Shown: positions 62,557-64,000 of the stretch, piece after piece | Numbering within the stretch: the first letter of the stretch is position 1 | Layout of the letters: every line of letters begins with the position of its first letter | DNA from: Bacteroidaceae bacterium | GTDB taxonomy: Bacteria; Bacteroidota; Bacteroidia; Bacteroidales; Bacteroidaceae | DNA: 64,000 bases | NCBI GenBank assembly: GCA_017448965.1 | Contig: JAFSKK010000044.1 | Coordinates: forward strand, 1 to 64,000 | Direction: 5' to 3' | Notes under the pieces: generated by a model | Databases searched by the model: none | The model's input: the letters and a program-made list of their open reading frames with translations, nothing else | Told to the model about the DNA's origin: nothing | Made by a program: the position numbers and the translations under genes

Positions 62557-63323
62557 AGTTTTTTCTGTTGGTCGTGCAGCTCCTTCGCCTGACGAAGTAT
62601 ATCGCTGGCAAAGATGAAGTCCTCCAGTTTCTTGTTGGTGGCATCCATAATCTCCTTGTTGTTACCCTGCCACTCAGCCCTTCCTTCGCAGATGAAGGTG
62701 ATGTTCTCGCCGATGCCCATCACGGAGTTCATGTCGTGGGTGTTGACGATGGTGGTGATTTTATCCTCGTGGGTGATGCCCGCGATGAGTTCGTCAATCA
62801 CGATGCTGGTTTTGGGGTCGAGACCTGAGTTGGGCTCATCGCAGAACAGATACTTCGGCTGCAGCACAATGGCACGTGCGATGGCCACACGCTTCTGCAT
62901 ACCGCCCGAAATCTCGCCTGGGAATTTGTTCTCGGCACCTTGCAGATTGACACGGGCGAGGCATTCGAGCGCCCGTTTCTTACGGTCCTCGTAAGCGTCA
63001 CGCGAGAACATGTCGAGCGGGAACATCACGTTGTCGAGCACCGACATCGAGTCGAACAGCGCGGCACTCTGGAAAATCATGCCCATCTCACGACGAAGGA
63101 GAATCTTCTCCCGTTTCGAGAGCGACACGAAATCGCGGTTATCGTAGTAGATGCTGCCCTTGGTCGGTGTGAGCAATCCCACGATGTTCTTCATCAGCAC
63201 CGTCTTGCCGCTACCGCTCTGTCCGATAATGAGGTTGACCTCGCCATCTCGAAACGTGGCGTTGATGTCCTTGAGCACCTCCTTATCATCAAAACTCTTG
63301 TATAAATGTTCTACTTTTATCAT
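62553..63323 (-). CDS. mlaF: MlaF-like ABC transporter ATPase (lipid transport)
   Basis: A 256-residue ATPase of the phospholipid-trafficking Mla-type transporter that keeps outer-membrane lipid asymmetry. The start at 63323 (MIKVEHLYKSF) is preferred; the open frame further upstream only translates the 23-bp repeats. Walker A GQSGSGKT at 34-41, signature ISGGMQKRVAIARA, Walker B YLFCDEPNSGLDP and the switch THD are present. DEPNSGLDP is typical of this subfamily. The stop overlaps the topB start by 4 nt, so topB is co-transcribed and translationally coupled, an unusual partner. Confidence 0.92.
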   Translation of the reverse strand: MIKVEHLYKSFDDKEVLKDINATFRDGEVNLIIGQSGSGKTVLMKNIVGLLTPTKGSIYYDNRDFVSLSKREKILLRREMGMIFQSAALFDSMSVLDNVMFPLDMFSRDAYEDRKKRALECLARVNLQGAENKFPGEISGGMQKRVAIARAIVLQPKYLFCDEPNSGLDPKTSIVIDELIAGITHEDKITTIVNTHDMNSVMGIGENITFICEGRAEWQGNNKEIMDATNKKLEDFIFASDILRQAKELHDQQKKL

Positions 63324-63398
63324 ATCTTTTATCGGTCTTTCGACCCTTTCGTTGTCTTTTTTGCCTTGCTGAAACAGCCTCTTTTTTGTTCCTTTCAG

Positions 63399-63483
63399 TG
63401 TTACACTTGTAACACACCCACTGTTACACTTGTAACACACTCACTGTTACATCTGTAACACTGTAACTGTTACAAATGTTACA
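63399..63483. repeat. Four 23-bp palindromic tandem repeats between mlaE and mlaF
   Basis: Units begin at 63399, 63422, 63445 and 63468, exactly 23 bp apart. Each starts with TGTTACA-NN and continues with TGTAACA in the first three (perfect 7-bp palindromic arms) and TGTTACA in the fourth. The spacers are CACCCAC-like and vary. Location: 76 nt upstream of the mlaF start on the transcribed strand. Confidence 0.9.
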
Positions 63484-63542
63484 AAACGTGCCGTTCGGAC
63501 ACGATGATGGATGCCGTTCGTCTGTCAGAAACGGTGTACGTC

Positions 63543-64000
63543 TCATGTGAGCATGTTGGTCAGGAAGATGTCGGAAAACAGCACCAGAATGCTGCTGGTG
63601 ACGACGGCATCGGTGCTCGACTTGCCCACCTCCACACTACCGCCTTCCACCGTGTAGCCCTTGTAGGCGGAGACGCTGGTGATGATGAACGCATAAACCA
63701 CAGCCTTGATCATTCCACACCAGAAAAACCACTGGTTAAACTGGTAGCGGAAACCCTCGTCCAGTTCAGGCACCGTGGTGGTTCCCATCAATGAGGTGGC
63801 GTATGCACCCAACACGCCCGCCGCCACACTCAGCGTGACGAGAATGGGCATGATGGTCATCAGCCCCACAATCTTCGGCAGGATGAGATAGTTGGCAGAA
63901 TTGACACCCATGATGTCGAGCGCATCAATCTGCTGCGTGATGCGCATCGTGCCAATCTCTGACGCGATGTTCGAGCCGACCTTACCCGCCAGGATAAGGC
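63543..64000 (-). CDS. mlaE: MlaE-like permease (5' end outside window)
   Basis: The permease partner of MlaF. About 151 codons are visible and the frame is open to the window edge. The conserved segment AGKVGSNIASEIGTMRITQQ followed by IDALDIMGVN is the MlaE signature that contacts the ATPase. Three or four hydrophobic segments follow (LPKIVGLMTIMPILVTLSVA, MIKAVVYAFIITSVSAYKGY, SSILVLFSDIFLTNML). The order mlaE then mlaF is standard; here a 219-nt gap with tandem repeats lies between them. Confidence 0.92.
   Translation of the reverse strand, partial: LILAGKVGSNIASEIGTMRITQQIDALDIMGVNSANYLILPKIVGLMTIMPILVTLSVAAGVLGAYATSLMGTTTVPELDEGFRYQFNQWFFWCGMIKAVVYAFIITSVSAYKGYTVEGGSVEVGKSSTDAVVTSSILVLFSDIFLTNMLT

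Noticed and set aside
62553-63440. Longer N-terminus for the Mla ATPase (start at 63440)
   Set aside because: The extra residues CYKCNSGCVTSVTLK are a translation of the tandem repeats; the family begins at MIKVEHLY (63323).
63399-63483. Short CRISPR-like array
   Set aside because: The 23-bp period has spacers of only about 7 bp that are themselves similar, the repeats are palindromic over most of the unit, and no cas gene is present.

Overview
The window is a chromosomal segment of a Bacteroidales bacterium, most like Prevotella or a close relative. The evidence is two SusC/SusD pairs, many promoters of the Bacteroidetes type (TTTG about 20 nt upstream of TAnnTTTG), almost no Shine-Dalgarno sequences, a BlaI plus M56/TonB-domain sensor pair, ExbB-ExbD-ExbD, a PorE-like type IX secretion lipoprotein and secreted proteins with type-IX-like C-terminal tails. 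The assignment rests on gene content and motifs only; no database search was run.

Layout. 1-7511: housekeeping genes prfA (start cut off by the window), a DUF4153-like membrane protein, pyrF, an HD phosphohydrolase and a UvrA paralogue, closed by a strong terminator. 7605-11972: a secreted M64 metallopeptidase and a secreted clan GH-A glycoside hydrolase, closed by a 22-bp perfect hairpin. 12579-30635: an 18-kb, seven-gene outer-membrane operon (FAS1 lipoprotein, SusC, SusD, FAS1, FAS1-like, SusC, SusD) with no enzyme and no local regulator. 30820-37599: purine nucleoside phosphorylase, a secreted HExxH protein, a GH28 pectinase-like enzyme, an AspT-type transporter and a CcdA/ArsG-like permease. 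37991-46920: an 11-residue-repeat membrane-associated protein, an MscS channel, TonB, a prenyl synthase, TatD, tRNA-Ser(GGA) and the exbB-orf-exbD-exbD energy-transduction operon. 47157-50067: histidine phosphatase, thyA and folA.

50065-54738 is a variable zone. A toxin-antitoxin pair lies between folA and a second, diverged copy of the last 47 codons of folA. A BlaI/M56 regulatory operon with two matching operator dyads follows. 54994-64000: an RsmF-type rRNA methyltransferase, an unknown protein, then on the minus strand the PorE-like lipoprotein, an MNT/HEPN pair whose HEPN gene carries an in-frame amber codon, topoisomerase III, and the Mla-type ATPase and permease.

The most unusual material is repetitive. 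A 38-bp palindromic element is inserted in frame in rsmF (once) and topB (twice, inverted). Heptanucleotide arrays lie between genes and once inside rsmF. A pair of palindromic intergenic repeats lies 25 kb apart. Four 23-bp palindromic units separate mlaE from mlaF. The best candidates for something undescribed are the FAS1/SusCD operon and the toxin-antitoxin cassette flanked by the duplicated folA tail.
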